Source of the DNA: Clostridia bacterium
GTDB taxonomy: Bacteria > Bacillota > Clostridia > Oscillospirales > CAG-272
Assembly: GCA_017415485.1 (NCBI GenBank)
Contig: JAFQGP010000150.1
Span: forward strand, 1 to 38,298
Reading direction: 5' to 3'
Length of the DNA stretch: 38,298 nt
In this document: piece after piece, positions 15,744-24,955 of the stretch
How the letters are laid out: the number at the start of each line of letters is the position of its first letter
How positions within the stretch are numbered: the first letter of the stretch is position 1
Notes under the pieces: model-generated
The model's input: the letters and a program-made list of their open reading frames with translations, nothing else
Database searches by the model: none
What the model was told of the DNA's origin: nothing
Made by a program: the position numbers and the translations under genes

Positions 15744-16677
15744 AGTTTTCTCTCCTGCGCGCGATGGCATCGGAGATGAATGAGATGACGATAAGTGCGA
15801 GTCCTATACCGAGGACTATGACGGATATATCCATAAGCAGAGCGCCGACAAAGCCAGCAGCGAACTCGACAGCGGAGGCTATTATTGGCATCTGAATATC
15901 CAAAACCGACAAAAGTGGTGCGATTCCGAGTCCCGCAAGGAAGAAGATCCCGCCGATCAAAAATGCGGGGAATCCGCAAGCGCGGCAAAAGCTGCCGAAG
16001 TAGCCGAGGTTTACGAAGAATATCAAAAGCGCAACAAAAGCGGTGATTCCCCATACGAAGAAGAGGGCATCTTGCGAGAATAGCTTTTGCGCGGTTTCAA
16101 GATATCGCGTAAACTCCTCTGCTTCGCCCGAATCGCCTAGAAGCGCGGTAGCGGAAATGCCATCTTCACCGATCTTTTCCTCGATGTTTTCGATTATAAT
16201 TTCTTTCTTTTCCTCTATTACAGGAAGCTCACCTTCGTATCCCGCCTCGCGTGCGAGCTGCTCGATGGTTTCCTGGTTGCCTTCGATGAAGCCGTATATC
16301 CGCTCGGGTGTCCATCCGAGCGAATTGATCGACATGCCGTACTGCCTGAGTGTATCGCTTACAAATCCCTTGACAAAATCGTTAAGGAGAACGTCGTTTA
16401 TCTGCTCCTCGGTGATATAGTTCAAGCCCTCAACCTCGTCGGTTATGTCAAGAATCACGTCCGCAACCGTTTTATCACCTTCCTCGGTGGAAAACTCGAT
16501 CTTGTCAAGCTCTATACTTGAGATCGTGTGGTCAACAAGAACGTCGATGTTGTGATCGGTCAGAAACAGATTCAAAAATGTTATCGGAATTGCCGCGATA
16601 AGTGCTGCGGTAAGTATGATCGCCAGAAGGAAGGAAACGAACGCCGCAAGGCAGGAGCGTCTTTTCTTATTGCTCAT
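15742..16677 (-). CDS. Membrane protein of unknown function with large external loop
   Basis: A 311-residue protein with a Lys/Arg-rich N-terminus, a first transmembrane helix at about 12-37, a roughly 160-residue acidic hydrophilic region, and three or four hydrophobic segments between about 205 and 300. By the positive-inside rule the long loop should be outside. I recognise no family. The ATG at 16677 is preferred over a TTG at 16695 because GAGG lies about 13 bases upstream, inside the end of the preceding oxidoreductase gene, and only 7 bases separate the two genes. They are thus cotranscribed, although no functional link is apparent. Confidence 0.75.
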   Translation of the reverse strand: MSNKKRRSCLAAFVSFLLAIILTAALIAAIPITFLNLFLTDHNIDVLVDHTISSIELDKIEFSTEEGDKTVADVILDITDEVEGLNYITEEQINDVLLNDFVKGFVSDTLRQYGMSINSLGWTPERIYGFIEGNQETIEQLAREAGYEGELPVIEEKKEIIIENIEEKIGEDGISATALLGDSGEAEEFTRYLETAQKLFSQDALFFVWGITAFVALLIFFVNLGYFGSFCRACGFPAFLIGGIFFLAGLGIAPLLSVLDIQMPIIASAVEFAAGFVGALLMDISVIVLGIGLALIVISFISDAIARRREN

Positions 16678-16684
16678 ATCGGTC

Positions 16685-18073
16685 TTACGCCTCAAGCATA
16701 ACGTTTGCCGCGCGGAGCTTTTCGCGGAGAGCGGTCACGTCAAGCATTCGGAGATCGGTGCCCTCAAGAACGGACATTGCAACTGCGGTTCCCGCAGCCT
16801 GACCGATTCCCATGCAGGGAGGCATAACGCGGATAGCACCCGCAGCCTCGCAGTCGGCGGAGATCGATCTGCCCGCAACTGCAAGATTCGAGAATGTGGG
16901 CGGGATCATGGTGCCGTAAGGAATGCCGTAGCACTTGCCCTCGGGAATGGTGATGTATTCGTTGCTCTTGGGGCCGTATTTGCCGTGAACGTCGACAGAG
17001 TTTGCCGCGAGCATAATCGAATCCTCGGGGACCTCGCAGTTTAAGATCTGATCGACCGTGAGAGTCTTCATACCCTCGATATGGCGGGTCTCGCGGATGC
17101 CGAGAGTCGAGCCCGAGAGGATGAGGCGCGAATTTTCAAAGCCGGGAATGTATTTTTTGAGGAAGTTGAAGATGATGCGGACCTGCTGACGACCCGCTAT
17201 CTCACCCTCGGTGAGGCTTTCGGATTTAGTTCCGTCGATGTTCATAACGCGCGAGGTGTTGATGCTGAATTCATCCTCCTCAACGCCGCGGAAAAGACCG
17301 ATCGAAACGCGGTCAAGCGGCCAGTCGCCGTTTTCCTTCGCCTTTGCGACCCACCAGTGCAGGGAACGGTAGTTGATACCGTCCTTGCGGTAGAAATTGC
17401 CCCAGTTTTCTGCGATGTCGGCATCGACCTTTGAAACGTCGACGTCGCCGACGGTGAAGAACATCGTTGCGGGCTGCATCTTGCCTTCCTTGTTGCCGAC
17501 TGTGTAAGCCGCGCCTGCCTTTGCCGCAAGGTCGCCGTCGCCCGAGCAGTCGATGAATGCCTTTGCGCGGATGGAGGCAAGTCCCTCCTTCATTGCAACG
17601 ATGATGCGGGTGACGCGGTCGCCCTCGGTCTCTGCGTCAACGAGCTGGGTGTGATAAAGGATCTTTACGCCCGCTTCGGCGAGCATTTCATCGGCTACGA
17701 TCTTGAGCGCCTCTGCCTTGAAGGGGGTGACGTGGACGTGTCCCTTGTCTATGTAGGAGGTGAATGCGGTCTTGGACTCGACCTTCCCGGGATGGATCGC
17801 GCCGCCGACTGCGATGAGTCTCTCAACAAGCTCCTCAAAAAGACCGCGGATGAGCATCTTGTCGCCGCCGCTGTCATAGCAGGTCATGAAGGGAGCAACC
17901 ATTCCCGCAGTCGCCATACCGCCGCAAAAGGCGTTCTTTTCGACAAGGAGGACTTTTGCGCCTCCTCTTGCCGCGGCAACAGCCGCACAAAGTCCGGCGG
18001 GACCTCCGCCGACAACGACAACGTCACTTTCAAGCGTGTCGGGTATATTATTCTTGTAAATGAATTCGGACAT
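16685..18073 (-). CDS. FAD-dependent oxidoreductase (PF12831 type)
   Basis: A 462-residue flavoprotein. The N-terminal dinucleotide-binding loop reads VVVVGGGPAGLCAAVAAA (GGGPAG at 22-27), followed by VLLVEK and the family-typical CGGMATAGMVAPFMTCYD. AFIDCSGDGDLAAKAG lies in the middle and a second FAD contact, GIGQAAGTAVAMS, near the C-terminus. This combination is characteristic of the 'FAD-dependent oxidoreductase' family PF12831, whose members have mostly unknown substrates (some act on sugars or steroid-like compounds). No signal peptide is seen, so it is cytoplasmic. The ATG has GAGG upstream and a TTGAAA-17-TATAAT promoter. It is the first gene of a two-gene unit. Confidence 0.88.
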   Translation of the reverse strand: MSEFIYKNNIPDTLESDVVVVGGGPAGLCAAVAAARGGAKVLLVEKNAFCGGMATAGMVAPFMTCYDSGGDKMLIRGLFEELVERLIAVGGAIHPGKVESKTAFTSYIDKGHVHVTPFKAEALKIVADEMLAEAGVKILYHTQLVDAETEGDRVTRIIVAMKEGLASIRAKAFIDCSGDGDLAAKAGAAYTVGNKEGKMQPATMFFTVGDVDVSKVDADIAENWGNFYRKDGINYRSLHWWVAKAKENGDWPLDRVSIGLFRGVEEDEFSINTSRVMNIDGTKSESLTEGEIAGRQQVRIIFNFLKKYIPGFENSRLILSGSTLGIRETRHIEGMKTLTVDQILNCEVPEDSIMLAANSVDVHGKYGPKSNEYITIPEGKCYGIPYGTMIPPTFSNLAVAGRSISADCEAAGAIRVMPPCMGIGQAAGTAVAMSVLEGTDLRMLDVTALREKLRAANVMLEA

Positions 18074-18101
18074 TTTTTCTGCCTCACAAAGTTTTTCTTA
18101 C

Positions 18102-18130
18102 ATTATATCACATTTTTTCTTTGTTTTCAA
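18102..18130 (-). promoter_or_regulatory. Promoter of the FAD oxidoreductase operon
   Basis: On the minus strand TTGAAA (18130-18125), a 17-base spacer and TATAAT (18107-18102), 29 bases before the start codon. Confidence 0.8.
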
Positions 18131-18184
18131 CCTGGTAAGAAAAAAACATAAAAAATATTAATTTTTAATAATGTGTGAAAACTG

Positions 18185-18213
18185 TTGATTTTTGTAGTTA
18201 AATATATTATAAT
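18185..18213 (+). promoter_or_regulatory. Promoter of the RDD gene and probably the ABC transporter operon
   Basis: TTGATT (18185-18190), a 17-base spacer and TATAAT (18208-18213). No terminator and no second clear promoter is seen in the 36 bases between the RDD gene and the ABC ATPase gene, so this promoter may drive the whole block to 27253. Confidence 0.75.
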
Positions 18214-18258
18214 ATACAATGGCTTTGTACGGCTATTATAATTTGTTTGAGGCTAAAA

Positions 18259-19026
18259 ATGATCTGCGATCTGCAAAAGGCTAATATACTCAAGCGCGTT
18301 TCCGCCTGGATTCTCGATCTGATACTGCTGACGATCGTCATCACGGGCGTTGCTTTCGCGCTTTCGGCTATACTTGATTACGACAGCTATTCGGAAACTC
18401 TTGACCGCATCTATCACGAATACGAGGCAGAATACGGCATCGACCTTGACATCACCGCCGAGGAATATGCCGCGCTCACAAGGGAAGAGCAGAAGGTTTA
18501 CGAGGAAGTAAACCGCGTTATGAACGAGAACGAGGAAGCTATCGAGGCTTACAATATGACGGTCAATCTTGCGCTGATCATAACCTCGGTTTCGATACTC
18601 GCCGCATATCTTCTCCTTGAGTTTGTTGTTCCGATCCTACTGAAAAACGGGCAGACAGTCGGCAAGAAGGTGTTTGGAATCGGTCTTGTCAGACAGGATT
18701 GCGTAAAAGTATCCACCCTTGCGCTTTTTGTGCGCACAGTTCTCGGAAAGTGTACTGTTGAGACCATTCTTCCCGCGTATATTTTGATACTGATAATCTT
18801 CGGCAATCTCGGAATGACGGGCACCGTCGTTCTTGCGGGAATGGCGATACTTCAGGTAGCTCTCGTCGCAACGTCGAGAACGAATTCGGCTATCCACGAT
18901 ATGATGGCGGCAACGGTTGCCATCGACCTTAACTCCCAAATGATTTTTGAAAGCGAGGCGGATCTGCTCGCTTACAAGAATAAACTCCACGCGGAAAACG
19001 CCGCGCGTGAGAAATATATCCCGTAA
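18259..19026 (+). CDS. RDD family membrane protein
   Basis: A 255-residue membrane protein with the RDD pattern: ANILKRVSAWILDLILLTIV at the start (R..A...D), then a charged 70-residue extracytoplasmic insertion, then NGQTVGKKVFGIGLV in the second half, which is the family-typical GQTLGK stretch. A late SRTNSAIHDMMAATVAID matches the family's R..IHD end. The role is unknown; some members are proposed transporters. The ATG at 18259 has GAGG 8 bases upstream; an upstream TTG at 18247 is less likely. It lies 36 bases before the ABC ATPase gene and may belong to the same transcript. Confidence 0.85.
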   Translation: MICDLQKANILKRVSAWILDLILLTIVITGVAFALSAILDYDSYSETLDRIYHEYEAEYGIDLDITAEEYAALTREEQKVYEEVNRVMNENEEAIEAYNMTVNLALIITSVSILAAYLLLEFVVPILLKNGQTVGKKVFGIGLVRQDCVKVSTLALFVRTVLGKCTVETILPAYILILIIFGNLGMTGTVVLAGMAILQVALVATSRTNSAIHDMMAATVAIDLNSQMIFESEADLLAYKNKLHAENAAREKYIP

Positions 19027-19062
19027 ATCTAAATTTGCAAATAAAAAGGATGCTACAAGATC

Positions 19063-20187
19063 ATGAAAATCGTTTTGCAGAATCTGACTAAGGTTTTCCC
19101 GAGTCGAAACAAGAAATCAAACGAAGAGGTCGTTGCCGTAAGCGATCTCACCTTCACCATCCCCGACGGTAAGCTTGTCGGTCTTCTCGGTCCTTCCGGC
19201 TGCGGAAAGAGTACCACTCTTTATATGATCAGCGGACTTCAGAAGCCCACGGGCGGACAGATCTTCTTTGGTGAGGACGACGTGACCGCGCTTTCTCCCG
19301 AAAACAGAGGTGTCGGCCTGGTATTCCAGAACTATGCGCTCTATCCCCACATGACTGTCAAGCAGAATATCCTCTTCCCCCTCCAGAACCTGAAGGGCGC
19401 AGATAAGCTTGACAAGAACACGATGCTCGAACGCGCTTTCGAGGCGGCAAGACTTGTTCAGATCGACAATCTTATGGACCGCAAGCCGAGCGAGCTTTCG
19501 GGCGGTCAGCAGCAGAGAGTTGCTATCGCGCGCGCACTCGTAAAGATGCCCCGCGTTCTTCTACTTGATGAGCCTCTTTCCAACCTTGATGCGCGTCTCC
19601 GTCTGCAGACAAGAGAAGAGATCCGCCGCATTCAGCGCGAAACCGGTATCACCACCATCTTCGTTACCCATGACCAGGAGGAGGCTATGTCCATCTCCGA
19701 CGTCATCGTTGTTATGAAGCTCGGCGTTGTTCAGCAGATCGGCAAGCCGCAGACTGTTTATGACAACCCCGTAAATCTCTTTGTTGCAAAGTTCCTCGGA
19801 ACTCCCCCCATCAACGTTTTCAAGGCACAGGTTGCAAATGGTAAGCTCGTAATAAACGGCGAGGCTGTTCTCGACGTTCCCGGCGCTACCGATCGCGAGG
19901 TTTTCGCCGCAATCAGACCCGAGGGCTTCATCCCCGCGGAAAACGGCGCAATGACCTGCGAGCTTTCCTCCATCGAGGTAATGGGACGCGACGTAAGCAT
20001 CGTTTCGAAGAATGAGGCTATGCTCACTCCCACCATCCGCTCCATCGTTGACGCGGATTACAAGATCTCCGCGACCGCGCAGAACGTCAAGTTCGATCTC
20101 AAACCCCACAAGGTATTCATTTTTGATTCCGAAACTGAGGAAAGAATCTATTTCGGCGGCCAGACCGCACCCGAAACCGGCATCTGA
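19063..20187 (+). CDS. CUT1-type ABC transporter ATP-binding protein (MalK/UgpC/MsmK-like)
   Basis: A 374-residue cytoplasmic ATPase that energises a carbohydrate-type importer. It has Walker A GPSGCGKST (43-51), the Q-loop VFQNYALYPHM, the signature LSGGQQQRVAIARAL, Walker B VLLLDEPLSNLD and the H-loop VTHDQEEAMS. A C-terminal beta-rich regulatory domain follows (about 240-374), typical of the MalK group and shared among CUT1 importers. An AAGGA box lies rather far (about 13 bases) from the ATG. The gene is followed 11 bases later by the first permease, so here the ATPase is encoded with its own transporter rather than borrowed from elsewhere. Confidence 0.93.
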   Translation: MKIVLQNLTKVFPSRNKKSNEEVVAVSDLTFTIPDGKLVGLLGPSGCGKSTTLYMISGLQKPTGGQIFFGEDDVTALSPENRGVGLVFQNYALYPHMTVKQNILFPLQNLKGADKLDKNTMLERAFEAARLVQIDNLMDRKPSELSGGQQQRVAIARALVKMPRVLLLDEPLSNLDARLRLQTREEIRRIQRETGITTIFVTHDQEEAMSISDVIVVMKLGVVQQIGKPQTVYDNPVNLFVAKFLGTPPINVFKAQVANGKLVINGEAVLDVPGATDREVFAAIRPEGFIPAENGAMTCELSSIEVMGRDVSIVSKNEAMLTPTIRSIVDADYKISATAQNVKFDLKPHKVFIFDSETEERIYFGGQTAPETGI

Positions 20188-20198
20188 GGTAGACCGAT

Positions 20199-21140
20199 AT
20201 GAAAAAATTCCTTCAAAAGATCAGATTTGAGGAATGGAAGGCTTGGATATACCTTGCTCCCGCAGTTGCTCTTCTGCTCGTCTTCACCGTCTGGCCGATA
20301 ATCAACACCCTTCGTATGGCATTCTGGGAAGATTACAGCATCATGAAGGAGCTTGGCGGAACGCTTGGAAATGAATTCGGTATCAAGAATTTTGAAAAGG
20401 TCATCAAGTATCAGGGCTTCATCGATTGTCTGAAGAATACTATGCTCCTGACCGTCCTCACGGTGCCGATCTCCACAATCCTCGCCCTTGTGATCGCGGT
20501 ATGTCTGAACGCTATCAAGCCTTTTCAGAGATTCCTGCAGACCATCTTCTTCCTCCCCTACGTAACCAACTCGATCGCTATCGGAATGGTATTCGAGGCT
20601 ATGTTCAACATCGTCGGCTTCGGAACCAACAATCCCTCATTCGGTATCATAAACAACATCCTCGGCGTTTTCGGTGCTGATCCCATCAACTGGATCAACG
20701 CTGGATCGGGATATTGGCAGAACATTGCCGTTCTCGTTATCTATATCGTATGGAATGCGCTCCCCTTCAAAATACTCATCCTTCTCGGCGGTCTGCAGAG
20801 TGTAAACAAGCAGTATTATGACGCCGCGAAGATCGACTCCACTCCCCGTCTGCGCGTGTTCACCAAGATCACCGTTCCGCTCCTTTCCCCTATGATCGCC
20901 TACGTCGTTATCACCGGCTTTATCGGCGGATTCAAGGAATATTCGAGCATAGTCGGTATCTTCGGCGACGATATGCAGGCTGTCGGCGGTGAGTCGCTGA
21001 ACACCATGGTCGGCTATATCTATGACGCCCTCGGAAATCAGGAAGGCCGCGCTTCGGCTGCCGCACTCATTCTTTTTGCGATCATATTCGTCGTTACGAT
21101 GATAAATATGTACGTCAGCAAAAAGAAGACTCATTATTGA
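20199..21140 (+). CDS. ABC transporter permease, MalF-like (CUT1)
   Basis: A 313-residue inner-membrane permease with about six transmembrane helices, the first in AWIYLAPAVALLLVFTVWPI. The cytoplasmic EAA loop that contacts the ATPase is visible as YYDAAKIDSTPRLRVFTKIT followed by VPLLSP. This marks it as the MalF/UgpA half of a sugar-type importer. It lies between the ATPase (11 bases upstream) and the MalG-like permease (12 bases downstream). The substrate is not deducible from the permease alone. Confidence 0.93.
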   Translation: MKKFLQKIRFEEWKAWIYLAPAVALLLVFTVWPIINTLRMAFWEDYSIMKELGGTLGNEFGIKNFEKVIKYQGFIDCLKNTMLLTVLTVPISTILALVIAVCLNAIKPFQRFLQTIFFLPYVTNSIAIGMVFEAMFNIVGFGTNNPSFGIINNILGVFGADPINWINAGSGYWQNIAVLVIYIVWNALPFKILILLGGLQSVNKQYYDAAKIDSTPRLRVFTKITVPLLSPMIAYVVITGFIGGFKEYSSIVGIFGDDMQAVGGESLNTMVGYIYDALGNQEGRASAAALILFAIIFVVTMINMYVSKKKTHY

Positions 21141-21152
21141 TGGAGGTGCGAT

Positions 21153-22049
21153 ATGGCTGATAAAAAGATTATGACCACAATGCATGAAAAGGATATGCAG
21201 AAGGTTACCGTGACCCAGAAGATCACAAAGGTCATCGTTCAGTTCCTTCTTTATGCATTCCTCTGCACAATGGCGCTTATCATCGTTTTCCCCTTCTATT
21301 GGATGATAATCTCCTCTCTCAAGAGCACGGTCGAATACCGCCTGCCCATTCCCACCCTCTTCCCGCAGGAGATCATGTGGGGCAACTACATTGAGGCATT
21401 CACGGCGGCAAACCTCGGCAAGCTCTTTATGAACACCGTATATGTCGGTGTCGTTTCGACTATCCTCTCGCTCGTCATCACCGTCCTTTCGGCATTTGCG
21501 TTTGCAAGGCTTGAGTTCAAGGGCAAAAACGCGCTCTTTGCGGCTCTGCTTGCAACAATGATGATCCCCGGCGAGCTCTTCACGATCACCAACTACGTAA
21601 CCGTTACCAAGTTCGGATGGCTCGATTCCTATACGGTACTCATCGTGCCCTTCCTCGTCAGCGTTTTCTATATCTATCTGCTCCGTCAGAATTTCCTGCA
21701 GATACCCAATGAGCTCTATCTTGCCGCAAAGGTTGACGGCACGACCGACCTCAAGTATCTTTGGAAGGTTATGATCCCGCTGTCGCTCCCGAACCTCATT
21801 TCTATCACAATCCTCAAGATGATGGGCGCGTGGAACTCCTACGTATGGCCCCGTCTCGTTACCTCGACAGACGATTACCGACTCATCACAAACGGTCTTC
21901 GCGATGCCTTCACCGATATGTCGGGACAGGCTAACATCCCCGTTCAGATGGCGGCGGTCACCGTCGTTTCGATCCCCCTCTTCCTCGTATTCATCTTCCT
22001 TCGTAAGTACATTATGAAGGGCGTTTCGAGAAGCGGTATCAAGGGTTAA
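21153..22049 (+). CDS. ABC transporter permease, MalG-like (CUT1)
   Basis: A 298-residue inner-membrane permease, the partner of the preceding gene. The N-terminal cytoplasmic tail precedes a first helix (LLYAFLCTMALIIVFPFYWM) followed by the family-typical MIISSLKST. The EAA loop reads ELYLAAKVDGTTDLKYLWKV and then MIPLSLPN. About six helices are predicted. GGAGG precedes the ATG. The stop is followed by 60 bases and the binding-protein gene. Confidence 0.93.
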   Translation: MADKKIMTTMHEKDMQKVTVTQKITKVIVQFLLYAFLCTMALIIVFPFYWMIISSLKSTVEYRLPIPTLFPQEIMWGNYIEAFTAANLGKLFMNTVYVGVVSTILSLVITVLSAFAFARLEFKGKNALFAALLATMMIPGELFTITNYVTVTKFGWLDSYTVLIVPFLVSVFYIYLLRQNFLQIPNELYLAAKVDGTTDLKYLWKVMIPLSLPNLISITILKMMGAWNSYVWPRLVTSTDDYRLITNGLRDAFTDMSGQANIPVQMAAVTVVSIPLFLVFIFLRKYIMKGVSRSGIKG

Positions 22050-22109
22050 ATGCAGATACGCCAACATCTGCTTAACAAAATATATTACAATTTGAAAGGA
22101 TCTCAGAAA

Positions 22110-23549
22110 ATGAAAAAGAGAATCATTTCGCTTCTTCTCGTTCTCTCCATGATCTTCATCGCAACCGCAATGGTAAGCTGTAACGGTGGCGAGGGTGCAG
22201 GAGAGGGCAACACCGGCAAGGTGGCTTACGAAGTTCCCGCAGAGGGCTACGACGGAAGTGCCGTAACGATCACCTTCTATCACTCCATGGGTCAGAAGCT
22301 TCAGGATGTTCTTAACACCTACATCCCCGAGTTCAATAAGCTCTACCCCAACATCACCGTTGAGCATTCCTCAATGGGTAACTATGACGGCGTTCGTGAC
22401 CAGATCAAGACCGCCCTCACCGCGGGCAACCAGCCCAACATCGCATACTGCTACCCCGACCACGTTGCTCTTTACAACGTTGCAAAGGCAGTAGTTCCGC
22501 TTGACAGCTTTATCGAAAGCACCATTCCCGTAACCGACGCTACCGGCACCGAGAGCGTTCTCGGCTTCACCGCAGAGCAGATCGCGGACTTCATCCCCGG
22601 CTACTACCAGGAAGGCGCAGCATTCGACGAGGCAGGCACCATGTATACCCTCCCCATGTCCAAGTCCACCGAGGCTCTCTACTATAACAAGACCTTCTTT
22701 GAGAAGAACGGTCTCAGCCTTCCTACCACTTGGGAAGAGATGGGCAAGCTTTGCGAGCAGATCAAGGCTATCGACCCCGATTGCGTACCTCTCGGCTATG
22801 ACTCCGAGGCTAACTGGTTCATCACCATGTGCGAGCAGTATGGCTCCGATTACACCAGCCTCAACGAGGACGAGCACTTCCTCTTCGACAACGAGACCAA
22901 CCGCGGATTTGTCAAGACTTTCCGTGAGTGGTACCAGAAGGGCTATGTAACCACCGAGGAGATCTACGGCTCCTACACCTCCGGTCTGTTCACCGCAACC
23001 GAGGGTCAGAAGTGCTATATGGTTATCGGTTCCACCGGTGGCGCAAGCTATCAGCAGCCTCCCCAGGTTGACGGCAATCCCCTCTTCGAGACCGCAATGG
23101 CAACTCCTCCCCAGGTAAATCCCGCAGCTCCCAAGGTAATTTCTCAGGGTCCCTCCGTCTGCATCTTCAAGGATACCAATCCTCAGGAAGTTGTAGCATC
23201 CTGGCTCTTCGTCAAGTTCCTTACCACCAATGTTGAATTCCAGGCTTCCTTCTCGATGGCATCGGGCTATGCTCCCGTCATCAAGTCGGTTCAGTCGAAC
23301 CCCGTATACCAGCAGTGGCTTGACGCCGCTAACGGCTACACCAACCTCACCGCAATGAGCGTTAAGCTTGCTCTTGCTCAGAGCGATGCATATTTCGTAT
23401 CCCCCGCGTTCAACGGCTCCTCCGAGGCTCGTGACCAGGTTGGTACTCTTATGCAGGATGCACTCGTCAGCACCGATGCAGACATCGACGCAACTATCAA
23501 GAAGCTCTTTGAAAAAGCAGTTGCCGAGTGCGAATATGCAGCTGACTAA
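22110..23549 (+). CDS. Extracellular solute-binding lipoprotein, family 1 (CUT1)
   Basis: A 479-residue lipoprotein: signal peptide, lipobox MVSC (Cys24), Gly/Glu linker, then a periplasmic-binding-protein fold. VTITFYHSMG and EFNKLYPNITVE at the start and TMYTLPMSKSTEALYYNKTF in the middle are typical of family 1 sugar-binding proteins. It delivers the substrate to the two permeases upstream. The ATG at 22110 (AAGGA 9 bases upstream, followed by a proper signal peptide) is preferred to any earlier start. Codon use is strongly biased, as in a highly expressed gene. The next gene, a nuclease-like lipoprotein, starts 11 bases after the stop. Confidence 0.92.
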   Translation: MKKRIISLLLVLSMIFIATAMVSCNGGEGAGEGNTGKVAYEVPAEGYDGSAVTITFYHSMGQKLQDVLNTYIPEFNKLYPNITVEHSSMGNYDGVRDQIKTALTAGNQPNIAYCYPDHVALYNVAKAVVPLDSFIESTIPVTDATGTESVLGFTAEQIADFIPGYYQEGAAFDEAGTMYTLPMSKSTEALYYNKTFFEKNGLSLPTTWEEMGKLCEQIKAIDPDCVPLGYDSEANWFITMCEQYGSDYTSLNEDEHFLFDNETNRGFVKTFREWYQKGYVTTEEIYGSYTSGLFTATEGQKCYMVIGSTGGASYQQPPQVDGNPLFETAMATPPQVNPAAPKVISQGPSVCIFKDTNPQEVVASWLFVKFLTTNVEFQASFSMASGYAPVIKSVQSNPVYQQWLDAANGYTNLTAMSVKLALAQSDAYFVSPAFNGSSEARDQVGTLMQDALVSTDADIDATIKKLFEKAVAECEYAAD

Positions 23550-23560
23550 CTTATAAAAGA

Positions 23561-24928
23561 ATGAAGAAACTTTTGGTTCTTCTTCTCGCTCTCGCGCTTC
23601 TTGCAGGTATTTTCGTTGCCTGCGAGAGCGGAGAGGGGGAAGTAACGACAGAGGGTGCGGCCGAGCTCGGTGAGCTTGTTGACCACGTTGCTACTCTCAA
23701 GTTTAACCCGAATTCAGGAAGAGCTTATACCGAAGCCACCGTCAAGACCTTCGTTGACGGTGATACCACTCATTTTAACGTTCCCACTTCGATAATTCCC
23801 ACGGGTGTTCTCAAGGCGAGATACCTCGGCATCAACACTCCCGAATCCACGGGTCAGATCGAGCCCTGGGGCAAGAAAGCCTCGAATTACACAAAGGCGG
23901 CTCTTTCGGGAGCTACCTCGATCATTATCGAGTCCGACAACGCGGGCTGGAACCCCGACTCTACGGGCGACAGATACCTCGTTTGGGTATGGTACAAAAA
24001 CGCGGAAATGACCGATTACCGCTGCCTCAACCTTGAAATCCTTCAGGAAGGTCTTGCAGTATCGTCGAGCTCCTCCGAGCTCAGCTACGCAAATCTTTGC
24101 GTCACCATTCTCAACCAGTCGGTAACCCACAAGCTTCACGTGTTCTCCAAGGAAAAGGACCCCGATTTCTATTACGGCGCGGCTATGCCGATCACGCTCA
24201 AGGAGCTCAAGACCAATATCGAATCCTACAGGGATAAGACAGTCGGCTTCGAGGGCGTTGTCGTAAGAAATTCGGGCAACACCGCTTATGTTGAGGAATA
24301 CGACGAGGAGACCGGACTTTACTTCGGCATTCAGGTATACTACGGCTTCAATCTTGACTATTTCGGCCAGGAGATACTGACCGTCGGTAACAGGATCCTT
24401 GTTGTCGGCTCGGTACAGCATTATGAGACCGGCGGAACATACCAGATCTCGGACATCAAGTACAACGCGATGCGCCCCGATGATGAGTCGAACATCAAGC
24501 TCATCAGCAAGGGTCACGAGGGTGCTTACACTGAGGTCGGAGCCAAGGAGCTTCTGACCGAGAAGGTCACTCTCAATATTACGGTCGTTGAAGGCGAAAA
24601 CGAAAGCATCGTTGAAAAAACCTTCGACCGCGGATTCCTTACCATGCACGGCTCGGCTTCGCTCAAGAATCTTACGATCAAGAGCGTTTATACCACGCAG
24701 AATGAGGACAGCTCGAACTTCGGCGCTCTTTCTCTCACCTGCGAGGCAGAGGACGGCACCGAGATCGTTCTCCGCACCGTGGTCCTCAAGGATTCCGAGG
24801 GCAAGACCATCACCGCAGATGCTTTCCCCGTCGGAAGCAAGATCAACGCGCGCGGCGTGGTTGACGTATTCAACGGAGTATATCAGCTCAAGATCTTCTC
24901 CGCTAATGACATTACATTTGTTAACTAA
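23561..24928 (+). CDS. Staphylococcal-nuclease-like lipoprotein with OB-fold domain
   Basis: A 455-residue surface lipoprotein (lipobox FVAC, Cys21). Residues about 58-205 match the thermonuclease (SNase) fold: VKTFVDGDTTHF (metal Asp68), KARYLGINTPES (Arg87, Glu95), WGKKASNYTKAAL and GDRYLVWVWY (Arg138), then LNLEILQEGLAV. The Arg/Glu/Arg catalytic set of Staphylococcus nuclease (R35, E43, R87) appears conserved, but the Asp40 metal ligand is replaced by Asn92. Residues about 210-325 look like an OB-fold domain (VGFEGVVVRNSGNTAYVEEY, later GNRILVVGSVQHYETGGTYQ). The C-terminal part may be another OB-like domain. Such SNase plus OB arrangements occur in B. subtilis YhcR. Its gene follows the ABC binding protein by 11 bases, which implies a joint role. 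Confidence 0.75.
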   Translation: MKKLLVLLLALALLAGIFVACESGEGEVTTEGAAELGELVDHVATLKFNPNSGRAYTEATVKTFVDGDTTHFNVPTSIIPTGVLKARYLGINTPESTGQIEPWGKKASNYTKAALSGATSIIIESDNAGWNPDSTGDRYLVWVWYKNAEMTDYRCLNLEILQEGLAVSSSSSELSYANLCVTILNQSVTHKLHVFSKEKDPDFYYGAAMPITLKELKTNIESYRDKTVGFEGVVVRNSGNTAYVEEYDEETGLYFGIQVYYGFNLDYFGQEILTVGNRILVVGSVQHYETGGTYQISDIKYNAMRPDDESNIKLISKGHEGAYTEVGAKELLTEKVTLNITVVEGENESIVEKTFDRGFLTMHGSASLKNLTIKSVYTTQNEDSSNFGALSLTCEAEDGTEIVLRTVVLKDSEGKTITADAFPVGSKINARGVVDVFNGVYQLKIFSANDITFVN

Positions 24929-24955
24929 TTAAAAGAAAAAAGAATAGGAGCTATT

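Noticed and set aside
20637..22367. A 576-codon antisense frame across the permease genes
   Set aside because: It spans three well-supported plus-strand genes and shows no domain; it is a shadow of codon bias.
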